Assembly: GCA_018141785.1 (NCBI GenBank)
Contig: CP073341.1
Span: 1,191,118 to 1,255,117, forward strand
Direction of reading: 5' to 3'
Source of the DNA: Candidatus Paraprochloron terpiosi LD05
GTDB taxonomy: Bacteria; Cyanobacteriota; Cyanobacteriia; Cyanobacteriales; Prochloraceae
Length of the DNA stretch: 64,000 nucleotides
Shown: positions 37,381-45,507 of the stretch, in pieces
Layout: the number at the start of each line of letters is the position of its first letter
How positions within the stretch are numbered: position 1 is the first letter of the stretch
The notes under the pieces: model-generated
What the model saw: only the letters and a program-made list of their open reading frames with translations
Told to the model about the DNA's origin: nothing
The model's database searches: none
Made by a program: the position numbers and the translations under genes

Positions 37381-37512
37381 GTTATGTCTCTTCTGGTAAA
37401 GTAACCAGTGGTTGGATGCTGGTCTTCCGGAAACGCCTTTATCGCAGGATGGAATCAGTGGTAATCTACTATATTAGATAGTAGGATGGGCAATAGTTAC
37501 TTAGTCATTAGG

Positions 37513-37860
37513 TTAGGATAAATCTAGGAATTCCAGACTGATTTGGATCGCTAAATCGACTCTAGCCATTGTTGGCAATGATAACATCCCCAAACATTTA
37601 ATCAATCTTTGTTGATCTAGAGAACGAATTTGATTGAGCAGAACAACCGAATCATTTCTCAAACCTCCTTCAGGAGCTTTAATCAGAACCTCTGTAGGAT
37701 ATAAAGGTTCTTCAAATTGGGACGTTATAGCCGCTACAATAATTATAGGACTATATTGGTTGGCAATATCATTTTGCAAGATTAAAGCAGGGCGCGTCTT
37801 CTTGATTTCCTGATAGAAGGGTCAAAATTCACCAAATATACTGAATTCCTTTCAGGTCAT
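37513..37860 (-). pseudogene. MazF/PemK-type toxin, start lost and frameshifted
   Basis: In one frame the N-terminal part reads VYLVNFDPSI, the MazF start. The frame then shifts and continues QEIKKTRPALILQNDIANQY, IIVAAITSQFEEPLYPTEVL and LRNDSVVLLNQIRSLDQQRL, the rest of MazF. At the junction intact members have SIG.EIKKTRP, so about four bases are missing. No start codon is in frame, because the expected ATG at the antitoxin stop (ATGACCTGA) leads to a stop. The toxin is therefore broken by at least two changes. Confidence 0.75.
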
Positions 37861-38096
37861 TCCTCTAATCCACTCCATTCAATAGCTAAAGCTAAATCCC
37901 TTTTGGCACGTTGAATAGCGCCTTCCTGGATGCTTTGCCGAAGATTTTCTCTTTGTTTATAAGGGAGATAAAACTCCACGGCTTCTTGAATCAATGCGTT
38001 GCGCACAGAAGAACCTTTTCCGAGAGTATCCATAAGCTGAATCGTCTCTTCTGGTAAAGTAACTTCAATTATCCTCGACTTTAGACTCTTGTTCAT
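37857..38096 (-). CDS. Ribbon-helix-helix antitoxin of the broken MazF locus
   Basis: 79 residues: LKSRIIEVTLPEETIQLMDT, GKGSSVRNALIQEAVEFYLP and an acidic C-terminus. This is the CopG/MazE-like ribbon-helix-helix type that binds DNA as a dimer and masks the toxin. Its stop overlaps the remains of the MazF start by four bases (ATGA), the normal arrangement for a MazEF-like operon. It is intact while the toxin is not. Confidence 0.75.
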   Translation of the reverse strand: MNKSLKSRIIEVTLPEETIQLMDTLGKGSSVRNALIQEAVEFYLPYKQRENLRQSIQEGAIQRAKRDLALAIEWSGLEE

Positions 38097-38149
38097 GATA
38101 ACCTCCTATAATATACTTAGATAATAACCCGGAATTTTGAGGAAGTCCA

Positions 38150-39391
38150 ATGGCAGACTGGCAGGTTATAGAAGGTGGTGTAACAGCACCAAGAGGCTAT
38201 CAAGGAGCGGGAATTGCCGCAGGATTGAAACCATCCCAAGAACTAGATTTGGCCTTGATTTTCTCGGAGACAGAGGCGATCGCCGCCGGTGTCTTCACCA
38301 CAAGTAAAGTGCGTGCTGCCTGCGTAGACTATTGCCGCCAACGACTCCAAGCTAAAAGGAGCGCTAGGGCTATCCTCTGTAATGCGGGTCAAGCCAATGC
38401 AGCCACAGGAGAACAAGGGTGGCAAGATGCCCTATCTTCAGCCCAGCTTTTAGGTAACTCCCTCAACATTCCTCCTGACACCATCCTCTTAGCTTCCACT
38501 GGAGTTATCGGGAAATCTATACCCATGGATAGGTTGGGTAAGGCTATACCCCAACTAACGGGAGCATTAACCCCAGATGGCTCCGATGCAGCAGCTAAAG
38601 CCATTCTCACCACAGATTTAGTCCCCAAATCCATTGCTCTAGAAACTATCATCGACAATCGTCCAGTACGCATGGGAGGTATTGCCAAGGGTTCCGGCAT
38701 GATTCATCCCAATATGGCTACCATGTTAGCATTTATCACCTGTGATGCTGCGGTATCCACTTCCCTGTGGCAGGAAATGCTCACAGAAGCAGTGGGACAT
38801 AGTTTCAATCAAGTTACCATAGATGGGGATACCAGCACTAACGATACAGTCATTGCTTTGGCCAATGGCCAATCTCGCACCAAAGCTATTACCACCCTTG
38901 AGAAGGATGGGGAGAAATTGGCAGCAATGCTAGTATCACTGTGTCAGTATTTAGCTAAAGCCATCGCGCGGGATGGAGAAGGAGCTACTTGTTTAATTGA
39001 AGTGCAAGTTTCCGGTGCCCCAGATCAAAAGGCAGCCCGTCAGGTAGCTAGAACCATAGCTGGCTCCTCCTTGGTGAAAGCAGCGATTTTCGGACGTGAC
39101 CCCAACTGGGGCAGAATTGCCGCTGCTGCGGGACGAGCTGGGGTTCCTTTTCATCAGGATCAGTTGCGGATTCAATTGGGAGATTTCCTCTTAATGGAAA
39201 ATGGCCAACCCTTACCTTTTGGGCGAGAGGGGGCGAGTAATTATCTCAAACTTGCTGCTGCTGGAGCCTATTTACAGGAGGATACGGTGTTAATCTCTGT
39301 TTGTATTGGTAATGGTGCTGGCACTGGGGTGGCTTGGGGCTGTGATTTGAGTTACGATTACGTCAAAATCAACGCCGAATACACTACATGA
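38150..39391 (+). CDS. argJ: Bifunctional glutamate N-acetyltransferase / amino-acid acetyltransferase
   Basis: 413 residues. GIAKGSGMIHPNMATMLAFI contains the cleavage site before Thr that yields alpha and beta chains. DGDTSTNDTVIALANGQ and GRDPNWGRIAAAAGRAGV are further family motifs. ArgJ transfers acetyl groups between ornithine and glutamate in the cyclic arginine pathway. The frame is intact. It is transcribed away from the antitoxin gene, 53 bp apart. Confidence 0.97.
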   Translation: MADWQVIEGGVTAPRGYQGAGIAAGLKPSQELDLALIFSETEAIAAGVFTTSKVRAACVDYCRQRLQAKRSARAILCNAGQANAATGEQGWQDALSSAQLLGNSLNIPPDTILLASTGVIGKSIPMDRLGKAIPQLTGALTPDGSDAAAKAILTTDLVPKSIALETIIDNRPVRMGGIAKGSGMIHPNMATMLAFITCDAAVSTSLWQEMLTEAVGHSFNQVTIDGDTSTNDTVIALANGQSRTKAITTLEKDGEKLAAMLVSLCQYLAKAIARDGEGATCLIEVQVSGAPDQKAARQVARTIAGSSLVKAAIFGRDPNWGRIAAAAGRAGVPFHQDQLRIQLGDFLLMENGQPLPFGREGASNYLKLAAAGAYLQEDTVLISVCIGNGAGTGVAWGCDLSYDYVKINAEYTT

Positions 39392-39508
39392 CAGTGACCA
39401 GTTCATCAACAAAAAACTATTATATAAAGGTTGAGCAACCCAGAACCCAGTTTGTTATCGCGCCAAAGAGCTAGGGAATGTTTCGGCCAATAGAAATCAA
39501 TCATCTTT

Positions 39509-40460
39509 ATGACGAGAAAGATCCACGACGAGTTAGCGAAAAACTATCTCGAAACACTCTTACAGTCCTTTGGGGAAGTAACAACAGCAGTGAGAATCCG
39601 CTCGGAAGGACGGGAAATAGATGTTGTGTTCCAACCATCTGTTCCACTCCAAAATGTGGTAGATTTGGGATTGCTTTCCCGGATGATTGAAACTACAGTT
39701 ATATTTGAGCCATTTCGCAACCCAGTAACAGGGGATGAAATAAGGGATTGCATTGTCAAATCCATTGAAATGCGACGAGAAAGAAAACGGGATGAGCGAA
39801 GGAAAGGGAGTCAGAAAACTACCACGTCAAAGGGCGGGGATATTCCTTTTTTATGGATTCTCACTCCCACCTTATCAACTAAAATTTTGAAGCAATTTGC
39901 AGCTCTGTTCCAAAAAAAGCTGGTACGATGGAATATATTTCTTCCCGGAGGGTTTTAGAGCAGCAATCACGGTTATTCACCAACTACCGCAACAGGAAGA
40001 TACTCTTTGATTGCGACTGTTAGGAAGGGGAAAAGTACAGGAGCAAGCTATTGAGGAACTTCTGGGGTTATCCAGGAACAATCCTTTCCGAGATGGTACC
40101 CTAAAAGTATTTTACAGCCTCTTTAAAGATTTGGACGCAAATCAAACCAAAAATGAAGAAGATCAGGAGTTAGTCATGCGTTTATCACCACTTTATCTGG
40201 AAGACCGCGAAAAAGCCGTACAAGAAGGGATTCAGCAGGGGATTCAGCAAGGAATGCAGCAAGGAATGCAGCAAGGAATGCAGCAGGGGGTTCAAGCGCT
40301 CCTGGAAACCGTGCTCAAAAATAGTTTTGGTTCGTTAGATTCAGAACTGGAAAGGGCGATCGCCCTCATGTCACAATTACCACGAGAAGAGTTAGCCTCT
40401 TTATTACTTCAATTATCTAGTTTATCCCGTCAAGAACTTCTGGAACGTTTCGGCAAATAG
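39509..40460 (+). pseudogene. DUF4351-type cyanobacterial protein (Rpn-like), frameshift and stop
   Basis: MTRKIHDELAKNYLETLLQS, SEGREIDVVFQPS and DLGLLSRMIETTVIFEPFRN are the N-terminal features of a large cyanobacterial family related to Rpn/PD-(D/E)XK proteins. At a run of seven A (39912-39918) the frame shifts; with six A it reads SWYDGIYFFPEGFRAAITVI. A second lesion is TGA at 40008, where the family has Trp. After it, LRLLGRGKVQEQAIEELLGL continues. The C-terminal part has five tandem (I/M)QQG units, each 12 bp, and then the DUF4351 end SSLSRQELLERFGK. The function of the family is unknown. Confidence 0.72.
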
Positions 40461-40497
40461 AAATCAATCAGTAGGCTTGTGGTATAATAAATTGTCA

Positions 40498-41712
40498 TTA
40501 AGCAACCCAAAGGTGTTGGGCAAAGCGAATAGCGAAGAGAGCGAGGAGGAGGGAGGAAAATCCCCATAAGGGGTATCGCCAACGAGGATGGTTTTGCAGC
40601 ACAAAACCGAGGGCGATGGCTACAGAAACAATACCATAGACGTGACGTTCTGCGGATATGGTTCTGCCAGGACTCAAGATAATCACCATGCTAAAAAGAC
40701 CGTAAAGCCAAGGAAGAGAACCCATTATCTTCCGGGAATGCCACAATAAGAAAATACCGCCGCCAACCATGACAGTATTGATAAAAGGATCCCCTGCTAA
40801 AATCCAGAGTATCATGAATAAAGTGCAAAAGCCATAGTCCGTTTTGACTCTACCCAGCTTTCCTCGCCATCGCCACAAGCAATAGCCTATGGCGCAAATG
40901 AGGCAAAATAAGGGAAGATGCCATTTTTCCCAACCAATGGCAATTTGTGACAGCATTTTCAACCAACCCTGTCCCCAAAAAGCTTGTTCCGGTTGCCATG
41001 CTTTTTGGACTAAGATAAATGCCAGGGGTTCGCCAAACTGGAACCAGCAATATAAACTGTAAAGCAGCACTCCTGTTCCTGTGAGCAAACCACTAATATA
41101 AGCAATAGTACCACGCCTCTGGAGGAAAGCTATCATTAAAAATGCGGGTATGAGAGCTAACCCAGGAGCCCGAGTGGCTGTAGCTAATGCTCCCCACAAT
41201 GCCGCCCAAAAATATTGCTTGTTATCGAAGGTGTAAAGAGCAGCGGTGCTCCATAATAAAAACAACCCTTCTGTATAAATAACAGTACCGAAGAGAGAAA
41301 AAGGACACCAAGCTAAAACAGCAGTTGCCCAGCGAGCAGCACTGATACCGTGACGTTTTTCTACCCAAGTAAAGAGTACTATTAATGCCCCGAGAAAGGC
41401 TAGGTTACTGAGGAGAGTGTCTGCTACTTCAAAGAGCAATCCCAGATTCATTAATGCCCTTATAGCGAGGGGAAATAAGGGAAAAAAGGCTACATTATCC
41501 CCAAAACTACCCTTCTGGATATCATAGCCTGTAGTGGCTATTTGCTGGTAATGTAAGCTATCCCAAGCCGAAAATACTCCCCAACTAAATTCAGCTTGAA
41601 CGCCCCCCCGGCATCGCGGATGGCGGGGGGCAGGTAGTAAGGGAGCGCACCGCGAAGCGGATCCCTGCGGGATCGCCAACATGGCAATAATAATTACCAG
41701 ACGACTTCCCAC
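40498..41712 (-). CDS. Mannosyltransferase-like (PIG-V type) membrane glycosyltransferase
   Basis: 404 residues with about ten membrane spans. SWGVFSAWDSLHYQQIATTG carries the WD motif used by GT-C enzymes for the metal and sugar donor, and VAFFPLFPLAIRAL, TRAPGLALIPAFLMIAFLQR and ERHVYGIVSVAIALGFVLQN fit the PIG-V group that in eukaryotes builds GPI anchors. In bacteria these enzymes probably add sugars to lipids or proteins outside the membrane. The N-terminal part (residues 15-40) is interrupted by a repeat-derived segment. The start at 41712 is GTG, and no better start is obvious, so the exact N-terminus is uncertain. Confidence 0.75.
   Translation of the reverse strand: MGSRLVIIIAMLAIPQGSASRCAPLLPAPRHPRCRGGVQAEFSWGVFSAWDSLHYQQIATTGYDIQKGSFGDNVAFFPLFPLAIRALMNLGLLFEVADTLLSNLAFLGALIVLFTWVEKRHGISAARWATAVLAWCPFSLFGTVIYTEGLFLLWSTAALYTFDNKQYFWAALWGALATATRAPGLALIPAFLMIAFLQRRGTIAYISGLLTGTGVLLYSLYCWFQFGEPLAFILVQKAWQPEQAFWGQGWLKMLSQIAIGWEKWHLPLFCLICAIGYCLWRWRGKLGRVKTDYGFCTLFMILWILAGDPFINTVMVGGGIFLLWHSRKIMGSLPWLYGLFSMVIILSPGRTISAERHVYGIVSVAIALGFVLQNHPRWRYPLWGFSSLLLALFAIRFAQHLWVA
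41601..41676. repeat. GC-rich palindromic repeat inside the mannosyltransferase gene
   Basis: Two GC-rich palindromic pieces: CGCCCCCCCGGCATC paired with GATGGCGGGGGG, and GCGAAGCGGATCCCTGCGGG with inverted arms. They differ in composition from the surrounding gene and resemble small dispersed repeats of cyanobacteria. They keep the reading frame and add residues such as PQGSASRC and RHPRCRGG. Confidence 0.6.
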
Positions 41713-41781
41713 ATCATAGTCAGGTAAAGAATGTGTTTTTTGAACATTGTTCTCGACCTAGGGTGGACAAAATCTATATTA

Positions 41782-42951
41782 TCAATATTTGAGCAAGTGA
41801 GATGCTTCTAAGAATTGCGGCTCAATTTTGCGTTCCCGTGGAAGATAGATAGCAACTGAGATTCCTATCTCATGCAAGGAGCGACACATTACTGGTCCTA
41901 CCGTAGACCAGTCCAAGTTGCCCAATCCACAACCTAAAGCTGGCATTGCTAAAGACTGGATTCCCTCTTGTTCAAAGTTCGTTCTCAGCCAATCCAATCC
42001 CTCTTTAATATCATTTAGACGGGAATTATCTCGCCATTTTCTCTTGGTGGCGAAGAGCAAGAACCACTTGATGGAATTGGGAGTTGAAAGAGGACGACTA
42101 AGGTCTGCCAGTTCTTCATCCAAGGAAGCTTCCCGTTTATAAACATAGGGTTTGGTTGCAGTAATTTGTTTATTTCGACAGGCATCTTGATAGACAACGT
42201 ATACATCAGGAAATTGATACTTTGCCCTAGAAGCTAACCCGCGCCCCATTATGCCTTGAAGATTGACGCTAATGGTTAAAGTCTGCATATTAGAGAAAAA
42301 CATATCCCCATCTATCAGGGAGATATTGGTTCCAATGCGAGTAGAAAATCGGGGCTGAAAGAACATATGAGATTCAGGAATTACGGAGATTTTCACTGGA
42401 CTAATAATTGACTTAACTCGCTCCCTGGTTGTGTCATCGGCGACATAGATTGAATGGATCAGTTCTGGTTTGACCCGCTCCCGAATCAAGCATTCAGCCA
42501 TAATCTTTATTTTTGAGCCGTCAAAAGAATTCCAGCAATCATTTTGAATGACTTTCCATTGCGCTTTAATTACTTCCAAACCTTTTGAATAAGAAAAAAA
42601 TTGAGTTGAAGCATTTGCTGCATTGCCATCGGTAATCAGAACATCTTTTTTCTCCAGAATCGATGGTTTTACTCCAAGAATGGCAATATCTTTCTTATTC
42701 TTTTCATGAATCACTCGATACATCATGGGATTACGGGGCTGAAAATATAAGTTGGCATACTCCCACAAACTATCATGGTTAGGTGTAGTCTTTCTCTGGC
42801 GCATATTGACGATATCACTATCATAGATGGGGGTAAAAGAAACTTTCTGCTCTTCAACTTGTTGATGGGATAAAATTCCTTGTTCAAGAATGGAAGGTAA
42901 ATTCTCGATATGGGTGATATAGTAGAGGCTTTTGATAAATTGTTGTTTCAT
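41782..42951 (-). CDS. DarT-DarG fusion: DNA ADP-ribosyltransferase plus macrodomain
   Basis: 389 residues in one frame. Residues 1-195 match DarT (DUF4433): YYITHIENLPSILEQGIL, RQRKTT with Arg51, SLWEYANLYFQPRNPMMYRV, VLITDGNAANAS and MAECLIRERVKPELI with the likely catalytic Glu153. Residues 205-370 match the DarG-type macrodomain: NISLIDGDMF, TISVNLQGIMGRGLASRAKY, and MPALGCGLGNLDWSTVGPVM. DarT adds ADP-ribose to thymidine in single-stranded DNA, and DarG removes it. Normally these are two genes, toxin first and antitoxin second; here they are one polypeptide in the same order. DarTG protects against phage. No frameshift or stop interrupts the join. Confidence 0.88.
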   Translation of the reverse strand: MKQQFIKSLYYITHIENLPSILEQGILSHQQVEEQKVSFTPIYDSDIVNMRQRKTTPNHDSLWEYANLYFQPRNPMMYRVIHEKNKKDIAILGVKPSILEKKDVLITDGNAANASTQFFSYSKGLEVIKAQWKVIQNDCWNSFDGSKIKIMAECLIRERVKPELIHSIYVADDTTRERVKSIISPVKISVIPESHMFFQPRFSTRIGTNISLIDGDMFFSNMQTLTISVNLQGIMGRGLASRAKYQFPDVYVVYQDACRNKQITATKPYVYKREASLDEELADLSRPLSTPNSIKWFLLFATKRKWRDNSRLNDIKEGLDWLRTNFEQEGIQSLAMPALGCGLGNLDWSTVGPVMCRSLHEIGISVAIYLPRERKIEPQFLEASHLLKY

Positions 42952-42973
42952 AATAAGGAAAGAAAATGAAGAT

Positions 42974-43031
42974 AAGTTTCACGCAGAGGCACAGGTAGCC
43001 GCTCGGAGACTCGCTCCAGCGCAGAGAGGAG
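42974..43031. repeat. CGCAGAGG-type repeat with inserted GC-rich unit
   Basis: ACGCAGAGGCACAG, then TAGCCGCTCGGAGACTCGCT, then CAGCGCAGAGAGG. The middle unit looks like another dispersed repeat inserted in the first. Placed upstream of the DarT-DarG fusion gene. Confidence 0.5.
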
Positions 43032-43187
43032 GAAGAGTTTAATTGCATTAGTCGTAGTATAATAGATGCCCTTTTTTTAAGGTGTAATAATTAAACCAGT
43101 TTCATTCATTATCCCTCTTCCTACCCCCTTTGCGCGAAACCTTCTTATATTGGCCAGGTGTGCATTGCCCACCCTACGGGAGCTATT

Positions 43188-44702
43188 TTAGCCTTTAGAT
43201 CCTTGCAAACGATTGGTATATTCCTGCAAATCAACTACCACCTTATTAGATAGCAAATAAGCTCCCAACAAATTGGGAAAAGCCATAAAGAAGAACATAC
43301 CATCGCTGAAATCGATAACTGCTTTCGGGTTGGCAACGGAACCAATGAAGATGGCCATCAAGAACAAGACTTTGTAAACAATCGCACTACCTTCCCCGAA
43401 GGTTGCACCGAAGAGATAATCCCAACATTTTTCCCCATAGTAACTCCAGGATATCATGGTGGAAATGGCAAAGAAGAAAACGGAAAGGGCTAGGAGAATG
43501 GGAAACCAGTCGATTACCAATCCATAAGCTTGAGAAGTTAGGTCTGCACCATTAAGTTCTTTTGGTGCATTTTGATACACTCCAGTAATCACAATTACCA
43601 AAGCAGTCATATTACAAACAATCACCGTATCGATAAAGGGTTCCAGGAGAGCCACCAAACCCTCTTTAATGGGTTCATCGGTTCGGGCTGCTGAGTGAGC
43701 GATGGCTGCTGAACCAATTCCTGCTTCGTTGGAGAAGGTAGAGCGCCGCAAACCCTGAACCATGACCCCAATAATGCCCCCCTCCACTGCTTCTGGGGAG
43801 AAAGCTCCCATGAAAATAGTCCCAATGGCCCCAGGAAGAGCAGTAACATTAGTTAAAATAATCCAGAGAGAAGCCAGAACATAGAGGACACACATTACAG
43901 GCACAATAGTTCCAGCCACCTTACCAATTCTGCGGATACCGCCAATAATCACCGTTCCCACCAAAAAAGCGAGAATGAGACCATAGAGCCAACCTCGCCC
44001 TGCAAATAAAGGTATCACCCGAGCTACCGCTCCAAAAGACTGGTTGGCTTGAAACATATTACCACCCCCAAAGGCTCCGAAAATGCAGAAGATAGAGAAG
44101 AGGATAGCCAGAACCCGACCAAGTTGCCCCAGACCTATTTCTGCCAAACCCCGAGAGAGAAAATACATCGGTCCCCCGGAAATGCTACCATCTTCCTTAA
44201 CAATGCGATATTTTTGTCCCAGGGTACACTCCACAAACTTACTGGTCATTCCCAATAAGCCACCCAGAGTCATCCAAACTGTAGCACCTGGTCCCCCTAC
44301 GGTGATGGCGATCGCCACTCCCGCAATATTTCCCAGCCCCACCGTGGCTGAGAGAGCTGCTGCCAGGGCTTGGAAATGGGATACTTCCCCTGGTGCATTG
44401 GGATCGTCGTGTTTCCCCCGCACCAGTTCCACAGCATGTCCCAACATGCGGAAATTGACAAACTTCATCTGGATGGTGAAAAATATGGCTGCCAAGAGCA
44501 ACCACAGTACAATGAGGGGAAAACCACCGATACTAAAAAAGAGAACGGCAAAGACAGCTTTCGCTAATTGAGAAAAAACAGCGTCGATACCATTTAAGAA
44601 AGCATTCCCCTGCTCCCCCTCTGTCGCCAACACAATAGTGGGTAGAGAGCAAAAAAGGAGAACGTATAACCAAAGTCGCTTCATAGAGTGCCTCATAATC
44701 AA
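43188..44702 (-). CDS. Alanine/glycine:cation symporter (AGCS) family protein
   Basis: 504 residues with about eleven membrane helices. GNIAGVAIAITVGGPGATVW, GGPMYFLSRGLAEIG, GLRRSTFSNEAGIGSAAIAH and ISWSYYGEKCWDYLFG are signature segments of sodium-coupled alanine or glycine carriers. A signal-like N-terminus is seen (LWLYVLLFCSLPTIVLA). Import of alanine or glycine with sodium is expected. The gene stands alone, transcribed away from the small antitoxin-like gene region. Confidence 0.92.
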   Translation of the reverse strand: MIMRHSMKRLWLYVLLFCSLPTIVLATEGEQGNAFLNGIDAVFSQLAKAVFAVLFFSIGGFPLIVLWLLLAAIFFTIQMKFVNFRMLGHAVELVRGKHDDPNAPGEVSHFQALAAALSATVGLGNIAGVAIAITVGGPGATVWMTLGGLLGMTSKFVECTLGQKYRIVKEDGSISGGPMYFLSRGLAEIGLGQLGRVLAILFSIFCIFGAFGGGNMFQANQSFGAVARVIPLFAGRGWLYGLILAFLVGTVIIGGIRRIGKVAGTIVPVMCVLYVLASLWIILTNVTALPGAIGTIFMGAFSPEAVEGGIIGVMVQGLRRSTFSNEAGIGSAAIAHSAARTDEPIKEGLVALLEPFIDTVIVCNMTALVIVITGVYQNAPKELNGADLTSQAYGLVIDWFPILLALSVFFFAISTMISWSYYGEKCWDYLFGATFGEGSAIVYKVLFLMAIFIGSVANPKAVIDFSDGMFFFMAFPNLLGAYLLSNKVVVDLQEYTNRLQGSKG

Positions 44703-44772
44703 TTCAGCAACATCTTACCACATCCCCAGAAGTCCCACACCTATTCTAATGGCATTTCTTCTCCTTGAGGGT

Positions 44773-45006
44773 TTAAAGTCCAGAGATTTCACTTTCTCTT
44801 TGTTTCTTTTCCCTTCGTTCTTCACAATCCATAAAAAAAGCTACTGCTTCTAAAATAGGCAACTTATCAGCTAAAGTTTCAGTAACCAACTCGTCAAGGC
44901 TAATTTCTTGCTTTGCAGCATACTGCTCAAATCCCTCTTTTAAATATTTAGGAATACGAAGAGTGCATGTACATAATTCTAACTCGTCCATTTTTTGATA
45001 CTCCAC
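44773..45006 (-). CDS. Ribbon-helix-helix antitoxin-like protein
   Basis: 77 residues. CTLRIPKYLKEGFEQYAAKQ and EISLDELVTETLADKLPILE match the short antitoxins that regulate RelE or PIN modules. No intact toxin gene is next to it. The C-terminal tail is charged (CEERREKKQRES). Its 5' end lies over the decayed remains of another antitoxin-type gene. Confidence 0.6.
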   Translation of the reverse strand: MEYQKMDELELCTCTLRIPKYLKEGFEQYAAKQEISLDELVTETLADKLPILEAVAFFMDCEERREKKQRESEISGL

Positions 45007-45040
45007 AGTTTTTGATTAGAGTCGAGAGAAGTGTTACCAC

Positions 45041-45124
45041 ATGCTGAGTCGTTAACTCACCATGTACGGGTATCAAAGTGACCCCATTTCCACTAGCCAT
45101 AAATTCAGCGATCGCCATAGCCAT
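45041..45124 (-). pseudogene. Fragment of an excisionase/HTH-type antitoxin
   Basis: From ATG 45124 the frame reads IAEFMASGNGVTLIPVHGEL and TTQ, the conserved start of cyanobacterial helix-turn-helix antitoxins in which TTQQAADLLNVSRP normally follows. After TTQ the similarity ends and the frame runs through the start of the next gene. It is a relic of about 28 codons. Confidence 0.45.
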
Positions 45125-45507
45125 ATTTCCTTTCTACATTGCCTGTCTGCTACTTGGTATTGTACCTGACAGGGGTATTCTTATTTCGATATGGCAATAA
45201 AATCTCCCGAGCCGCATGATAAGATATTATGTGATACGATATCGCAATGTTGCGCCCCTCTGCCCTCTTAAAAATGACACCGTCCGCACTCCTGGAAGAA
45301 CTAAAACCACTCTCCCACGATGGTTGTATGTATCGGTGGAAATAGGTCGTCTGACAAGAAATAACCCCAGCATTGCCTCCACTTTAGATATAATGGCAGA
45401 AATAGTAATTAATACTCATTGTTAAAATGCCAATAATCTGGGTTTACTAAACTAAAGAGTGTGGCGATAACCAAGCCATAAAATCCAACAAATACACGAG
45501 GTAGCAT
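45125..45507. other. Non-coding stretch, no clear gene
   Basis: An open frame of 69 codons at 45216-45425 (+) has no recognisable family and no membrane or coiled-coil pattern, so it is not called. The sequence is AT-rich before the GC-richer gene at 45508. No RNA gene or repeat was recognised. Confidence 0.5.

Noticed and set aside
39478-39690. Alternative 70-codon frame at the start of the DUF4351 gene
   Set aside because: The overlapping frame from 39509 matches the family; this one does not.
40216-40300. CRISPR-like repeat (12-bp units)
   Set aside because: The units are contiguous and in frame, coding (I/M)QQG; there are no spacers. No CRISPR array was found elsewhere.
45216-45425. 69-codon plus-strand frame
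   Set aside because: No recognised family and no coding pattern such as heptads or a signal peptide.
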